Both the position numbers and the translations under genes were made by a program. Source: Pyrocephalus nanus (taxonomy: Eukaryota; Chordata; Aves; Passeriformes; Tyrannidae). Taken from it: a stretch of 64,000 bases of DNA. Shown here in pieces: positions 1-12,059 of the stretch. The stretch covers positions 36,357,866-36,421,865 of the forward strand of contig CM076261.1 of assembly GCA_038380795.1 (NCBI GenBank), given 5' to 3'. The notes under the pieces were generated by a model. The model saw only the letters and a program-made list of their open reading frames with translations. It did not search any database and was not told the DNA's origin. Each line of letters opens with the position of its first letter. Within the stretch, counting starts at the first letter, position 1.

Positions 1-2414
1 TTCAGTAATGTGAAAAGAAACAATTTTGTTACATTCCTTTAACCTCTCTAAGGAGCAAGAGGGAACACATGCATATGGATTTTAAGAAATTTTTCCAGCT
101 CTCTAGTTAAGAGAGCTCATCTAGTTAAGATGAGTGCATATTGAGTGTATAAGTCTTTCACATACCTGAAATTAAAACTCCTTTTGAATGGAAGCATCCA
201 AAGGCAGGAGAATCTGATTGTTATGGAATATATAGTAGATGGAATTCTGAAAATGCACATTACAAATTTGACCAAATGAAGAGGAGCTTTTTGGAGGTTC
301 CTTTTTTGTTTACTGTAAGTGAAAATAGTTCTTCTGCTGGGGAGAGATGCAGCTTAGGCAAGGTTGAAACACAAATAAATACATATACATATATGAGAAA
401 ATTAAGAGCTAAATGAAAAGAAGGGGAAAAATTCACATCCTAGAAATTATTAGATTTTGGTTTTCCTCATATTGGTATAATCTGTGAAATAAATGCTTCA
501 GCTTAAAAGTGTAAGTTTTTTTGTTTGTTTGTTTGTTTGTTTTTAACTAAAACACCCCAGATTTTAATAGATGTAACAGAAATTTATTACTTACTTTAAA
601 ATATGAAAGCCAAGTCTTTGGAGCAAAGAACGTGCCTGTTTGTTCCTCCCTTGCTGGTTCTTTCCATCTATTCTTCAGAAAGAGAACCTAAGCAAGCACT
701 GCACAGAGATCATTCTAGTGTTTTGTATTAGGATGAATTTCACTACAGAAGGCTTTTCTCTGTAAAATAAAAAAAGGGGAAAACCCCCGAAGGTATTACA
801 AAAGAGAAGGGAAGAACCTTACCTAGACACCATTAATCTATGGTCTATCTATGTCAGATAGAAAGAGGTGATTATAAACCCGCCTTTTCGCATTTTGAAG
901 TAGGTAGGAGAAAATTCACCAATATTTTCTATAAAAAAAAGTTACCATCTTGATTGAAAATACATAGCTATGGTAATGTCAAATTCTAGGTGTTGTTTTG
1001 CTTTATTTTTAATCAATCCATATTAGATAATGTCCTCATTATGCTAGGTTAATTGCTTGGATTTCTACTATCTGCAACCCCTCATCCTTTCTCTCAGTGA
1101 GGCTTTCAGAAGGAAGTAACTTTTCAGGCACAATCCATTACTTCCTACTGACAGCAGGATAGGGTCCTTTTTTTACCCTGTACCCTGAATTAAGTCCTGC
1201 ATCCACCCTCACTCCTGCTCTGGTGTTCATAAGACCCTTCTGAACCAACTCAGTTCAGTAAACAAAGAAAAGTGACTTTTCTTTTTCTCCTGCATTTATT
1301 AGCAGAACTGGTTTGAGGTTTAAATGAGGAAAAACATAAGGGAACAGGAAAGCCCTTCCTCAGAAGCAGTTAGAGTGGCTCAACTTTTCTCATGGTAACC
1401 TGTTCACAGATGGGGAAACAAACCTCCCAACACATACTTCTGTAAGTATGGACACATTTCATCACATCACACACTGGGCTAGTTCCATCATACTTAATAA
1501 CAGGAACATTTGGACCAGCACCAAAGGCCAGACGTGTTCAAGGATTTTATTCCTACAAATCATTAGTGATTTTGTTGTTCATGACAATAGACATTGACTC
1601 TTCTTTAAGTGTGAATGGCAGAAAATCATCTCCCTCACAACAACTTTCATTTGAAACACGGAACCTTTAGCAACTTCTTTTCCAAGAGTCAGGAAGAACA
1701 AGGAAAAGGAGTCTGAACATTTGCCACATGAGCAGCACTTTTCCCACAGTGGATGTTTAGCTTCCATGAATGCAAACTTAAAATCAGTAGAATTAAACGG
1801 TAAGCACTGCACAAACTTCAATGTCAGAGCAACGTATTAGATCAATGAAAAAGTATTAGTAGACCTTTTTTTCTGTAAATGTGTTTGCAGTCACAGCATT
1901 GCCAAACATCTAGGAGAGAGAAGGACAGTGCTGAGGAGTGAAAAAATGGAAAAAATTGTGTGAAAATAACTGCCAAGCATTGGCTTGATATCATTAGAGG
2001 AAACAAAATTATGGGTTTGGATCATCTTTGCAGATTTACCTTATTGGATAAGGTAGATTAAATAAGATGTTTCATTTATTCCGTCATATCCAATTCCAGG
2101 AAATACACTATGTAATTCTAAAATTCATATTTCCTTTTCCTTCTGTACTAGAACTGAGAGAAGGAAATGGATGAAACAAGATCAATTTATAGCACAGCTG
2201 TGCTAAATCCTAGGAATTGTGACCTCTGTCCATATCTTTTGGACAGGAATCCAGACCAAACTGAGAATATAAGCTTATAGTTAGTGGTTTCTTATCCCCA
2301 TTCTCCAGAATCATTCCATGCTACTTTCATCCTTCACCTTATTAGTAGGACCTGAACAGGTCATCAGTTTTGTGCTAGGAAGAGAGGAATAAGACAAGAG
2401 CAAAGTGCCATTTA
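1..2414. other. AT-rich unique DNA, no gene recognised
   Basis: I see no coding exon, RNA gene or transposon in this stretch. The longest open frame is 80 codons (1579-1821, minus) and resembles no family I know. The stretch contains two adjacent hairpins at 97-134, a TTTG microsatellite near 516-544, and a 9-bp inverted repeat (1111-1119 with 1138-1146, an 18-nt loop). Confidence 0.6.
516..544. repeat. (TTTG)n microsatellite
   Basis: Five to six uninterrupted TTTG units are flanked by short T runs. The sequence shows this directly. There is no sign of function. Confidence 0.9.
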
Positions 2415-2874
2415 TCATAGAATTATAGAATCAGAGAATGTTATGGATTAGAAAGGATCTGAAAGATCCCCTAGTTTCAACCCCCCTGCCATCGACAGGG
2501 AACTTTCCACTAGAACAGGTTACACAGAGCCCCATCCAGCATGGTCTTGAATAACTCCAGGAACAGGGATTCCACAACCTCTGTGGGCAACCTGTTCCAG
2601 TGTCTCACCACCATTAGAACTTCCTAATATCTAATCTAAACCTACCCTGCTTCCACTTAAACCATTCCCCCTTGTCCTATCACTACAAACCCTTGTGAAA
2701 AGTGCCTCTCCAACCTGCTTGCGTGCCCCCTTTAGACAGTGGAAGGCTGCTGTAAGGTCTCCTTGAATCTTCACTTCTCCAGGCTGAACAACCTCAACTC
2801 CCTCAGTCTGTCTTCATAGGAGAAATGCTCCAGCCCTCTGATCAACTTAGTGGCTCCCCTCTGGACTTGTTCCA
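2415..2874 (-). mobile_element. CR1 LINE, 5'-truncated 3' end, minus strand
   Basis: Read on the plus strand, this begins with TCATAGAATTATAGAATCAG. That is the reverse complement of the CR1 3' tail, so the element lies on the minus strand with its 3' end at the left. It continues through features I know from the end of avian CR1 in antisense: the block naming about 20 variable bases before the CCCCCTGCC run, the CTTGTCCTATCACTAC block, and the CTCCAGGCTGAACAACC block. It stops near the CCCCTCTGGACTTG block. About 460 bp remain of a full-length element of roughly 4.5 kb, so it is 5'-truncated, as is usual for CR1. It covers the antisense of the ORF2 terminus and the 3' UTR and cannot code for anything. 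Confidence 0.93.
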
Positions 2875-5800
2875 TTAAATTTGTATTTCAGTTGTGCCGC
2901 TGTGCTACTGCCCAGCAGGAGGGAAGCAAGGCTGCTGTGAGTGGGAAAGAAAGGAAAGCATTTCCCTCAGATCTTGGGCTAAGAATGGCTAAAGAAAAGC
3001 TTTTTTTCCCATTGTGCTCCAAAGAATTTTTCCCTTACTCTCTGTCTCAGACGAACCTTTTCCTGATTTTGTGAGGCTGCTCCAGCACTTTGCAGTTGAC
3101 AATGTGTTATCATGTTTTGATAAGAGAAAAATGAAAGGAATAGTGACTGATGCAATATGAGGGTAGAGTTGTAACTGCACCCACATGTGTTGCTCACCCC
3201 AAGCTCCACAAAGCTCTCCATACTGATGGAAGGAGATGAATGTGAATTATATTTTACTGGTTTTACTGAAAAACAGCAAAGAAAGAAGCAGAATAATTTC
3301 TTGGTGTGTACAAGTTGACTATGGATATTTTTAGAATTTAGCTAAAATGTGAGAGATAAGCATCCTATTCTTTTGACTGCTCTAAAGATATACAGCAAGG
3401 AATGGTGCTTTCCTCGTAGAGCTCTGAATTTAAATAGAGAGGATATATAAAGGAAATGTAAGTTTTATTTTGAAGGCAAGGCTTGAAACATAGTGAATTA
3501 ATTAATTTTTTCATGGTCACTAAAAAGAGTCAGTGGCAAGACTTAGAAAGGAAATTTAAATTCCTTTCAGGTTCTAATACTCTCTTGAGAAGAGTACGTA
3601 TTTATTTATTTAAATCTGTATTAAAAGATAACTATCACTAAAAAAGTGTAATATGAAAAAAGGTTTGGGAAGAAACACAGGTAGATTAATATTAATGGCT
3701 TTGCTGGAGAACCGAAGTACTAAGAATATCAGAATGCTTATTATCATAGAAATATTTTATACTGTTAAGTCTTTCTTTTTAAACCTTAACTATTATCAAA
3801 AAATTGAATACAGTGAACTTTGCTAAACATAGAGGGACAGATGCATGCAAGGGCAAAATCTGATTCCATTAACTACGAGTCACATTCCAGTGTCAACTTC
3901 TTCATCAGAATGACATCACAGAGATGGGAAGTGAACAAGTTCAATCACTTGCACATCATTAGTTCAGTAATAGTTTCCTTTAAAGGTACCTTTAAGAAGC
4001 ACTTAATTTAATGTCATATCAAGCACTATCTGTCAATGCCTCCCAGCTCCCATGAAAAATTGGGTTTCTTGCACACAGTGAAGCAAACAAAAGACAGTCC
4101 AGATTTCACATTTAAAAATGAGTAGTGTGACAGCAGTAATCATTATCTCATTGACATTGATCTGTGTGGTGGCAAAGACTTCCTATTAAGTTCTGAACAG
4201 AGGATGGCAGCTTCTATGGGTATGAAGATCCCTGAGAGTGGGGCAATGAAGTAAGTAAAAACTTTCAAAAAATTAAATTGTCTCTCGAAACCCTGTAGAG
4301 TTTTGTTGCTTGCTCAGGACAGAAAGAAGGAGTATTATGCCAGTGATTCATGCACATCTTCATGCTTCACAAAGAGGATAGCATAGAAATAGAAGCCATA
4401 AAGGACTCAAAACACTACTGATCCAATTATTAATATTTTTATCTTCAGACCAGACTTGAACTATATAACTGCACAGTACATCACTAATGAAACGAAGCCT
4501 CCTCTGGGATGGAAGCTCTTAGTTAGCTGATGGGCACAGCATGCTGCCAGAAAGAATGGAGAGGCAAAATAGAGCTTTAGTATATCATGGAAAGCCCCTG
4601 CTGCTAAGGAAAGTGAAATGGCATATTTAGGAGCCGAGCCACTCTCAAAGTAGGGTAAATTGGGAGTAACCATTAGAAATTCAAAGGAATAATGGCAGTG
4701 GTGAGAGAAAATAATAAGGCAACTGTGTCCATCAAGAGCAGACAAGGCCTCTTCTTCTGTTCACTGCCATTTCCTACTCTCAGTTCTCATTTGATAATAA
4801 GAAAAAAATAGAGTCCTTTCCAGACTGCATGATTATTGTACGTCTATATCAAACAATAAACTCAATGCAAAGACTCTTAATGCAACTAAAGATCAAAATT
4901 GCTGTATTCCCTTGGAATACAATGCAAACTTGCTAGTTTGGATCTGAAAGAGGCATAATTATTCTGAATCATGTGAAAAAGTTAAGGGAGCACTGAGCCT
5001 GGCAGAGGCTTACTATGTTGATTGCAGCACATTCTTACCTACTGTACTGTACCTGGACTCAAACTGGCTCAGATTTACCCGGTTTATGTGTCAGTATCAT
5101 CTTCCCTTTCCTCTTGGCTTCAGCATTACAATAAGGAGACTAAGGTTGCACCTACCTCTATTAATCTGTGTTTAAACATATCTTGAAACAATATTCCCTG
5201 TATTCACTATCAAGGCTAGTGCCAACTAGTCCTGTGAAATGAATTGAGATGACCACGAGTTTCTAATTTCATTAAGAAACAAATGGACTCTGGACCTGAT
5301 GAGAAAAAGTATTCATGTTCAGTTTGGGGAAAAAATCTCAAAACTTGGAAATCAATTCCTTGATAAGTCTACATTAACTTTAAAATAAATAAATATAATG
5401 GCACAAAATATTTAACAGTTTCAGATTTTTTTTGTCATTTATAATGAAGGGAAATAACCAGTTCAGCTATTCTTATGTGTGACCTTTATTTTGATTTTTA
5501 CATTGTTGAATATGTATAGTCATAAGAGATAAAGTGCAGCAACCAATAAGTTTATATATTTCCCATAGATGATGCTATCTGCCAGTTAAGTCTCTTGAGT
5601 GACAATACTTTGTTCCAATTCTAGTGAAATGATCTTTTTGAATACAGAGATAAGCTAGAAAAAATTTTTGAGGAGGTAAAGAATGTAAAAAATTTTTACT
5701 TCTGAAACATTTCTGAAAACCTACAGAGTCTGGTAGGATTGTACATTTTCAAAATACAAAAAAAACCAACAACACCAAAAAAAACCCAACAACAACTCAA

Positions 5801-7503
5801 TATGGATGAGATATTTTTGCTAGTAAGTAATTCTTCGTTATTATGATGGCTTCAGTACTCTACTGACAGCTGAAACAAAAATTTCTTTTCTTTTGGCTTT
5901 TTTAGAGGGTGCCAAGTTGAGTAACATGTTCCAGGTGAGGCTGCAACAGTTCCCTGTGTGCTGATCCAACCAGTAGCATGGATGAGGATGTATTCCCAGT
6001 GGTAACATATGCAGACTTACCTCTAAAAACAAGTATACATGTATGTATGGCTGTCTACTCTGGTCATCACAGATGAACATAATCACCACTCACACAAACA
6101 AAAACAACATCAGTGACATCATCTTGGTCACCTCTCTGCTTGATCAGGATGAAGGACAACTAGCAGGAAATACACATATCTGTATATGTACAGTGTGGAT
6201 CTTTTCGACTGCTGGGTTTAGACACTCAGCCTTCCCATCAGCCTTCCCTCAGATCCAAATCTCCACAATTGGTTGCACCTGGATATATACACACCTGCAA
6301 CCACAGTCCTGCTGTAAAGCTCAAAAGAATTCCAAAACATAGAAAACACATTTTATGCTCAGCTGGTGATTAATTGCAAACCTGGAGGGAAAAACAGAAT
6401 GTTAAAAGCAGAGCATGGGAAAGTCCAAATATGTATGCTTTTCAGTTGTGATGAATAAGTAATATAGACATAACTCAAAGTGAAGTTGGCCAAAGTCAAA
6501 AGAAATATTCTAATTATCAACATTATTCTTTGGATCAAATCATACATCCTTAGAAAATTATGTTGATAAAATAGGCCTAAGATGGCTTTATCTTGCAATT
6601 ATTTTTTTTTTTAATTTTAATGAGGACAAGAAATAAGTGTAGTTTTTTTTCAGATTTGCATGAAGATTCTATTTTACCTTCTGAGATTCCAAAACCTTTG
6701 TTAAGTTTCTCTTTTAATTCTGAAGTTCCAAAAGATTAAAAGCTTCTGTTGTCAAAGACTCAATCTTGGATATTTTAACCTATGAAATCTGGAATTAGTT
6801 TTGGATGTGTGTGTGTAAATTTCTAAATGGAACTGTGTTGTTTACTGTATTAGCGCAACTGAGCTCTTTTTAGCTATATATGAGGAAAAAGCAACAAGAA
6901 GTTCTCTTTTCAAATGTAATATGTTTCCAGTTTTTGCTAGTAATTTTTTTAGATAGTTCACTTTAAAGTAGATATGAATTAAAGTATCATAGCTTGTATT
7001 TAATTATTCTGAGACAATGATTTATTTCAGTAATTAACGAAACCCCTCTCCCCTCATTTCTCCACAAATTCTGAATAATCTTACATTGGTTCAGTACTTA
7101 AAAGAGTGAGAAATTTCACAGTGTTGAGTGATAATCAGAATTTTTCTAGCTAAGTCTAAGGTTTATTTAATGGCCTTAGAGTAATTCTTTGTAGAGCAAC
7201 ATGTAGATCATGGAAACCATATTGGTCCCTTTTTGGCTGGTATATGTCCAGATATTTCTATAGCTGCTTTTAAATGCAAATTTCATAATTTAAACATGAA
7301 ATATGTGTCCTAACAATTTCACATGGCAGGATATTTTGTTAGTATTGCTCATTTTAAGTTCTCAAAAAGTTTCAAAATAGTTAAGGGAGATTTCAATCAG
7401 TAAAGATGGCAATATAGAGCTCTTATTAAACAAGTCTTGTCTCTAGGCAAAGAGGAATTCCTTTTGTGCTAGCATATGAGAAAATGAAAAAATAAATTAG
7501 AAA
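2875..7503. other. AT-rich unique DNA, no gene recognised
   Basis: No exon, RNA gene or transposon is recognised. Scattered open frames reach at most 99 codons (6043-6342, plus) and have no recognisable motif. The only structured item is the A/C-rich tract at 5757-5800. Confidence 0.55.
5757..5800. repeat. A/C-rich low-complexity tract
   Basis: This is a short run made almost only of A and C (CAAAA, CAACAA and CCAAC units) with almost no G or T. It has the same composition as the larger tract at 7697-7921. Confidence 0.8.
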
Positions 7504-7655
7504 TGATAGAATCATGAAATGGTTTGGGATGGAAGGGACCTTTAAAGGTCATCTAGATCAATTCCACTGCAATGAGCAGAAACATCTTTAACTAGATCAA
7601 GTTTGCTCAGAGCCCCACCCAGTCTGACCTTGAAGTTTTTTCCAGAATGAAGCAT
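7504..7655 (-). mobile_element. CR1 LINE 3' tail, minus strand
   Basis: The plus strand opens with GATAGAATCATGAAATGG, then the antisense CR1 3' UTR block (GGGATGGAAGGGACCTTTAAAGG, read across 7528-7550) and the CAGAGCCCCACCCAGTCTGACCTTGAA block. It is a minus-strand copy of about 150 bp with its 3' end at the left. Homology fades near 7655, just before the A/C tract. Confidence 0.88.
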
Positions 7656-7696
7656 CTAAGAGCTTTTGAATATTTTAGATAGGAACTTACATCTGT

Positions 7697-7921
7697 TAAA
7701 AAAAAAAACAAACAACATAAAAAAAAACAAAACCAAAAACCCACAGAATCAAAAACACAAACCAAACCAAACAAAAAAAAAATCCAAAGAAACAAATCAA
7801 ACCAAATCAAACCAACCAAACAAAAAAGCCCAAAACCAAACCAAAACAACAACAACAAAACCCCAAAGAAATAAATCAAACCAAACCAAAATAAAACAAA
7901 CCAACAAAGAAACAAACCCAT
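7697..7921. repeat. 225-bp A/C-only strand-asymmetric tract
   Basis: Almost every base on the plus strand is A or C; G and T are rare. It is built from imperfect CAAA, CCAAA, ACCAA and CAACAA units (T/G-rich on the other strand). It gives overlapping open frames on both strands that code only for Lys/Asn/Gln-rich or Phe/Leu/Trp-rich low-complexity peptides, which I do not accept as genes. Confidence 0.88.
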
Positions 7922-8944
7922 TGCTAACTTGAAGTGCATCTATCTTGTGCACTGAATTTAATCCTTTAGTAATTATTGTTTTTGAGCAGATGTTTAAGAG
8001 AGGCCCTGATGAATACATTACAGAGGCACCCTCATTCTAAGTCAGATTTGTACATAATCCTTCTTTGTTTCAATTAGAGAGCAGACAAGAGATACAACAG
8101 TTAAACTGGCAGAAAAAGTGTTTTTTGAAAATTTAACGAGGTTGTGATTGAACCAGTGCACTGGTCCTCATTGGTCCTCCTCAACGCATGGCATTCTGGA
8201 AGCAAAACTCATATGCATAAATGTACATCTGTTAGAATTGCCCACCTGTTTGCACGAAAATTATGGGCATTAAAAAATTGCCTGCCAGTAATTTCCTGCT
8301 CCTTTATCAATGTTTTTCTTTGGGATGGTCCTTAATTCCAGAAGGATTTTTTAGTGTTAATTTCAGTCCAAGAAGCTTCTGTTCATTTGTCGACAGAGAT
8401 TTTGAATCAAGCTCATTGTGGTCTCTGAAATATTAAATGGATTCTCTTTGGGAATCTTTTAGGCTCCCAAGAGTACTTACCTCCAGATGCAGTATTCAGC
8501 TGGTGTCTCCTGTGGAGACTGTGATTTCATTTTACCACAAATTCTTTTTATTTTTATCTTCTGATCTTTTCCTCCCTTCAAGTCTCCCAGTCTAGCTGTT
8601 CTTGCAGGAACAGAAGGAATTGCAATAAGCCAGGATACCTTCTTAGACAGCAATTCTAGTGCTTAGTTTTTTAAACAGTTATACCCTGATATGTTACAGG
8701 GGAACTACAGGTATACCAGAAGATGGAGGTATATCATTTTAATGCAGAGGAAATCAAGAAGTTACATGAATTTACCAGAGAATTTGGATCTCAAGGACTG
8801 CCTCATTATATTGCTGAGAGATATTAGTTGTTTCGAATAAACACTTTTTAAGTAGAATTAGTTACTCTGTGATTTAGTATTTAGTAGCTAGGTTTGCTGA
8901 AGTCTCAGGCCACAAGCTGTGGACTTACAGCTAGATATGTTTTC
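7922..8944. other. Unique DNA, no gene recognised
   Basis: No exon or transposon is recognised. The only notable item is a perfect 14-bp palindrome at 8152-8165. Confidence 0.55.
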
Positions 8945-9052
8945 CAGTGGAATAAAGTTAATTTTATTAGTAATTTCCCCAGTAGCTAGTACAGTGCTAT
9001 GTTTTGTCTTTAGTATGAGAAGAATATTGATAATACACTGAATTTTTTGTTG
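8945..9052 (+). mobile_element. LTR fragment, 5' part, same family as 34124-34722
   Basis: The stretch contains, in order, AAAGTTAATTTTATTAG, AGTAGCTAGTACAGTGCTATG and TTTAGTATGAGAAGAATATTGATAA. This is the opening (U3) part of an LTR family widespread in neoavian genomes, a family I know from memory. The minus-strand LTR at 34124-34722 shows the matching start in reverse complement (the block around 34685-34720). Only about 110 bp are recognisable, in plus orientation. Both ends are eroded, and I see no target-site duplication. Confidence 0.75.
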
Positions 9053-9109
9053 GAAGCCACCAGACCAAATATTACCACTGTAGGAAGAGGTGCATGCAAG
9101 GTGCATGAA

Positions 9110-9400
9110 GAGCGTGTGAGGGGCAGATGCATAAGTTGTAAGACATAATTGCCCAGGGATTTCCTTGCTGTGGGTCTCTCTCCAGAGGCACCCAGCTCAA
9201 GCTGACCTGCTGCTGTACCGCTATATTAAATTATTATTTTTTAAAAATAAATAAAATACCTGAGACTCTGCCACACGAAATCTAGGGCTAAACCTGAAGG
9301 AGGAAGTGTGCCTGAAAATGGGCATGGGTGTGAGGGGGAAATCTAAAGGGGCGCCCATTGGCTTGCTGGAGCTGCACTCTGTGAAGGGACTCTAGTCCTA
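9110..9400 (+). mobile_element. Possible degraded ERV remnant (LTR 3' part plus leader)
   Basis: This GC-richer block starts near a TGTGAGGGG and contains a pyrimidine-rich CTCTCTCC stretch. An AATAAA-rich segment follows (9240-9257), then TACCTGAGACTCTGCC. This order (R region, poly(A) signal, U5, leader) is what an ERV LTR running into its leader would look like. I cannot name a family or find a TSD, so the call is tentative. It may continue from the LTR fragment at 8945-9052 or be a separate insertion. Confidence 0.25.
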
Positions 9401-9497
9401 GCAGTTAAAGTCTTATGTGGAACACGTGGGACTCCTTGAACGCTGTGAAAATGCTCATGCAGTGGCTTCTCCTTTTAACAATATCCCTACCTACAAT

Positions 9498-9600
9498 ATC
9501 ACAAAATCAATTATATTGGAAAAGTCCTCTGAGATCATCAAATCCAACCCAAGAGTGTTTCCTCACAACCTCCCATGTACCTCCAAGTTCCTTGCCAGTG
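9498..9600 (-). mobile_element. CR1 LINE 3' tail fragment, minus strand
   Basis: TCACAAAATCAATTATATTGG, then AAAAGTCCTCTGAGATCATC and AAATCCAACCC, match the reverse complement of the CR1 3' end. The copy at 42631 shows the same TTGGAAAAGTCCTCAAAGATCAT block. Homology is clear for about 55 bp and weak to 9600. Confidence 0.75.
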
Positions 9601-11673
9601 TGGCAATATGAAAAGCCTAAAAGCATTGTGTGAGCACTGCAAGAATATTGAGGTTAAGAGTCTCTACATGCTCTATGCTTAATAGAAAATCTCTAAAAGG
9701 CAGCAATGGTATTTGATTTCAAAACTTCAGAGTTTATTAAGGATTACAATACAATTAATTTTGGTTCAGTAAATTAAAAATTTATAGTGATTTAAAAGAA
9801 AATATTAAAATATAAATTCTGATATTATTTTAAAGTTAATGTATTTGTTGTGGAAAGGTCACCTGAAGAAATTTAATTATCCAATCAATAACTTTGTTAA
9901 ATTGCCAGTAGATACAAAAGTGAATGCTAGCTATAATAAAAACTCGTCCAAAATTATTTGATTTTCATTTCCAAACCATTTCATATGCTTTCTCACCATT
10001 TCGTGTTGTGCTGTCATTCTGCTGTAAATGGAAGGTGGCCTTCATTCCTATAATTGAACTAATTTATATGGAATGCAATTTAAAAGTTCAATATGATTTA
10101 CAGCAACTTCTTGATATACTGGGGAAAATTTAATCTGCATTTCTAGATAGCTTAAGGACTCCTCTCAGTGAAAAATTGTTTTGAGACTGCAGACAAATCC
10201 AAGAATTCAACACCAAATAACATCATTCTCTGAAATAAAATTTCATTTGCTGCTGATTAGGAAGATAAATACTAGAAAATCCAAACTTTCAAGAAATTAT
10301 CAAAATATAAAATTTTGTCAGAGTAACAAAGACTTCATTTCAGTTTTGTTTTCCTATTTGAAATGTTTCAGTTTCTAGATTTATCAATATATAAAATATA
10401 TGCATAATGTATTAATCATTTAACTTTATATTGTTTTAAAAATGGCATATATAATTAACAGTACTTTATTTCTGTTTTGGAGTTAGGAAAACCAAGATTA
10501 TTTTTTCCTTTTTCTCAAATTAGACAAATAATTTTTCAATAAAATATTTCCTAATAACAACTTTTTCTACTGTAATCTCATCAGTAATTCTAACTTCAAT
10601 AGTAATAACAAAATTAAGTGTAAAAAAGCACACGTATACACATACTATTACTGTCTAGTATTCAAAACTTTACTTTCCACTGATGAAAAATAATGTGTCA
10701 AAAATACAACATGGAAAGCAAAATCACTTTATCCAATAACTGTGCATTTTTTTAATGATTTCAGGCAATATGTATTACAGGTGTGAAGTTGTGTAGGCTG
10801 AGTTTTACTTCAAATGAAAATAACTTGCTGCTGAGCTTACAACTTTTCACATTTTGATTATTCAGAGTGTGAAAATTCTCATTTTATGGAAGTTCTTTAG
10901 TCAGGAAACTGTTCAGAGTAAAATAGTAAAGGTTATGTTATGTCTTGGGAAAACTGAACCTCCCTTATTTGTTTCCTATTACAAAATGTATATACAAGGG
11001 ATATTTTGAAACTACACTAATATCTGTAAGGTAGAAGATGTTCTTTGATAAAATGGTGCTGTAGGAAGAAATATATTCTATATCTGTATCTATATATCTA
11101 TATATATCTATATCTATGCTTCTAGATACAGATATAGATATATAAAACTACAAAAAGATGAGCAGAAGTTAAGAGAGCTGAACTTAGATTACTCCTTTTT
11201 AATTATCCTCAAAAATCAGGAAATCATGTATTAAAATGTTTCCATGGTACCTAGTTATCTGTGCAGACAAACATGTTCAGATTGTGAGAGAATTATAATT
11301 TCTGTAGAATTCTGTTACCATCTTTTTCCTCAGCCTAATCAACTGTGGAGCAATACCAATAGTTGGCAACCAAAATGCATGCTGATAGAACTACTAATAA
11401 TTAGAGTTCATGAACTTATGTTCCACATCTTCCACTTGTCATTCCTTTTTTTTTTTCCTACTTTATATACTGGACAGCCTAGTCTTACAGAACAAGACAA
11501 AAAATCAGATATAACATTATTTTTGTTTCATGTTTCCCAGCTTAATCAGAATGTCCTTCACTCACAGACATGAAGGGTGAACTACCCAAGATGTGTAACT
11601 AAGAAACAATTGAGGTATGTATAAATACATATATATTTAAATACCTGAGATATATATTAGGTGAATATATATC
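9601..11673. other. Very AT-rich unique DNA, no gene recognised
   Basis: No exon or transposon is recognised. The stretch contains a TATCTA-type microsatellite able to fold into a hairpin (11077-11138). The open frame at 11244-11573 (109 codons) shows no motif. Confidence 0.55.
11077..11138. repeat. TATCTA microsatellite with 16-bp inverted repeat
   Basis: Imperfect TATCTA/TATATC units form a perfect 16-bp inverted repeat: arms 11077-11092 and 11123-11138 around a 30-nt loop. The arms carry the same CTGTATC interruption in opposite orientations, so this is more than a simple (TA)n run folding back. Confidence 0.85.
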
Positions 11674-12059
11674 TGGCTGAGAGACCTGGGGTTGTTCAGC
11701 CTGGAGAAGAACAGGTTCCAGGGTGACCTTATTGTGGTCTTTCAATACCTCTGGGAGCCCTACAAGAAAGCTGGAGAGGGAGTTTTTACAAGAGCATATA
11801 AGACAAGGGGAGTGGTTTCACTTTGAAAGAGGATAGGTTTAAATTAGATAATAGGAGGAAGTTCTTCATTGTGAGAGTGGTGAGGCACTGGAACAAGTTG
11901 CCCAGGGAAATTATAAGTGCTCTATCCCTGGAAGTGTTCAAGGTCAGGTTGGATAGGAGCAATCTGGTCTAGTGGAAGGTTCCCTGCCCATGGCAGGAGG
12001 GTTGGATCTAGATCTTTTCTAAGATCCCTTCCAACCCTAAACATTCTATGATTCTATGA
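11674..12059 (+). mobile_element. CR1 LINE, 5'-truncated 3' end, plus strand
   Basis: It starts in the block GGGGTTGTTCAGCCTGGAG, which lies just before the end of CR1 ORF2, and runs through AGGAGGAAGTTCTTCATTGTG, TGGAACAAGTTGCCCAGGG and TGGAAGGTTCCCTGCC. It ends with ATTCTATGATTCTATGA, the double-unit CR1 tail. About 385 bp remain and the 3' end is intact, so this is an ordinary 5'-truncated insertion. Confidence 0.95.

Noticed and set aside
2850..3074. 74-codon frame starting in the CR1 fragment
   Set aside because: Its first codons are antisense CR1 3' region and the rest is unique AT-rich DNA, so it is a chance frame.
7607..7939. 110-codon Phe/Leu/Trp-rich membrane-like frame on the minus strand
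   Set aside because: It is the antisense of a CR1 tail and an A/C-only low-complexity tract; the apparent hydrophobicity is a composition effect.
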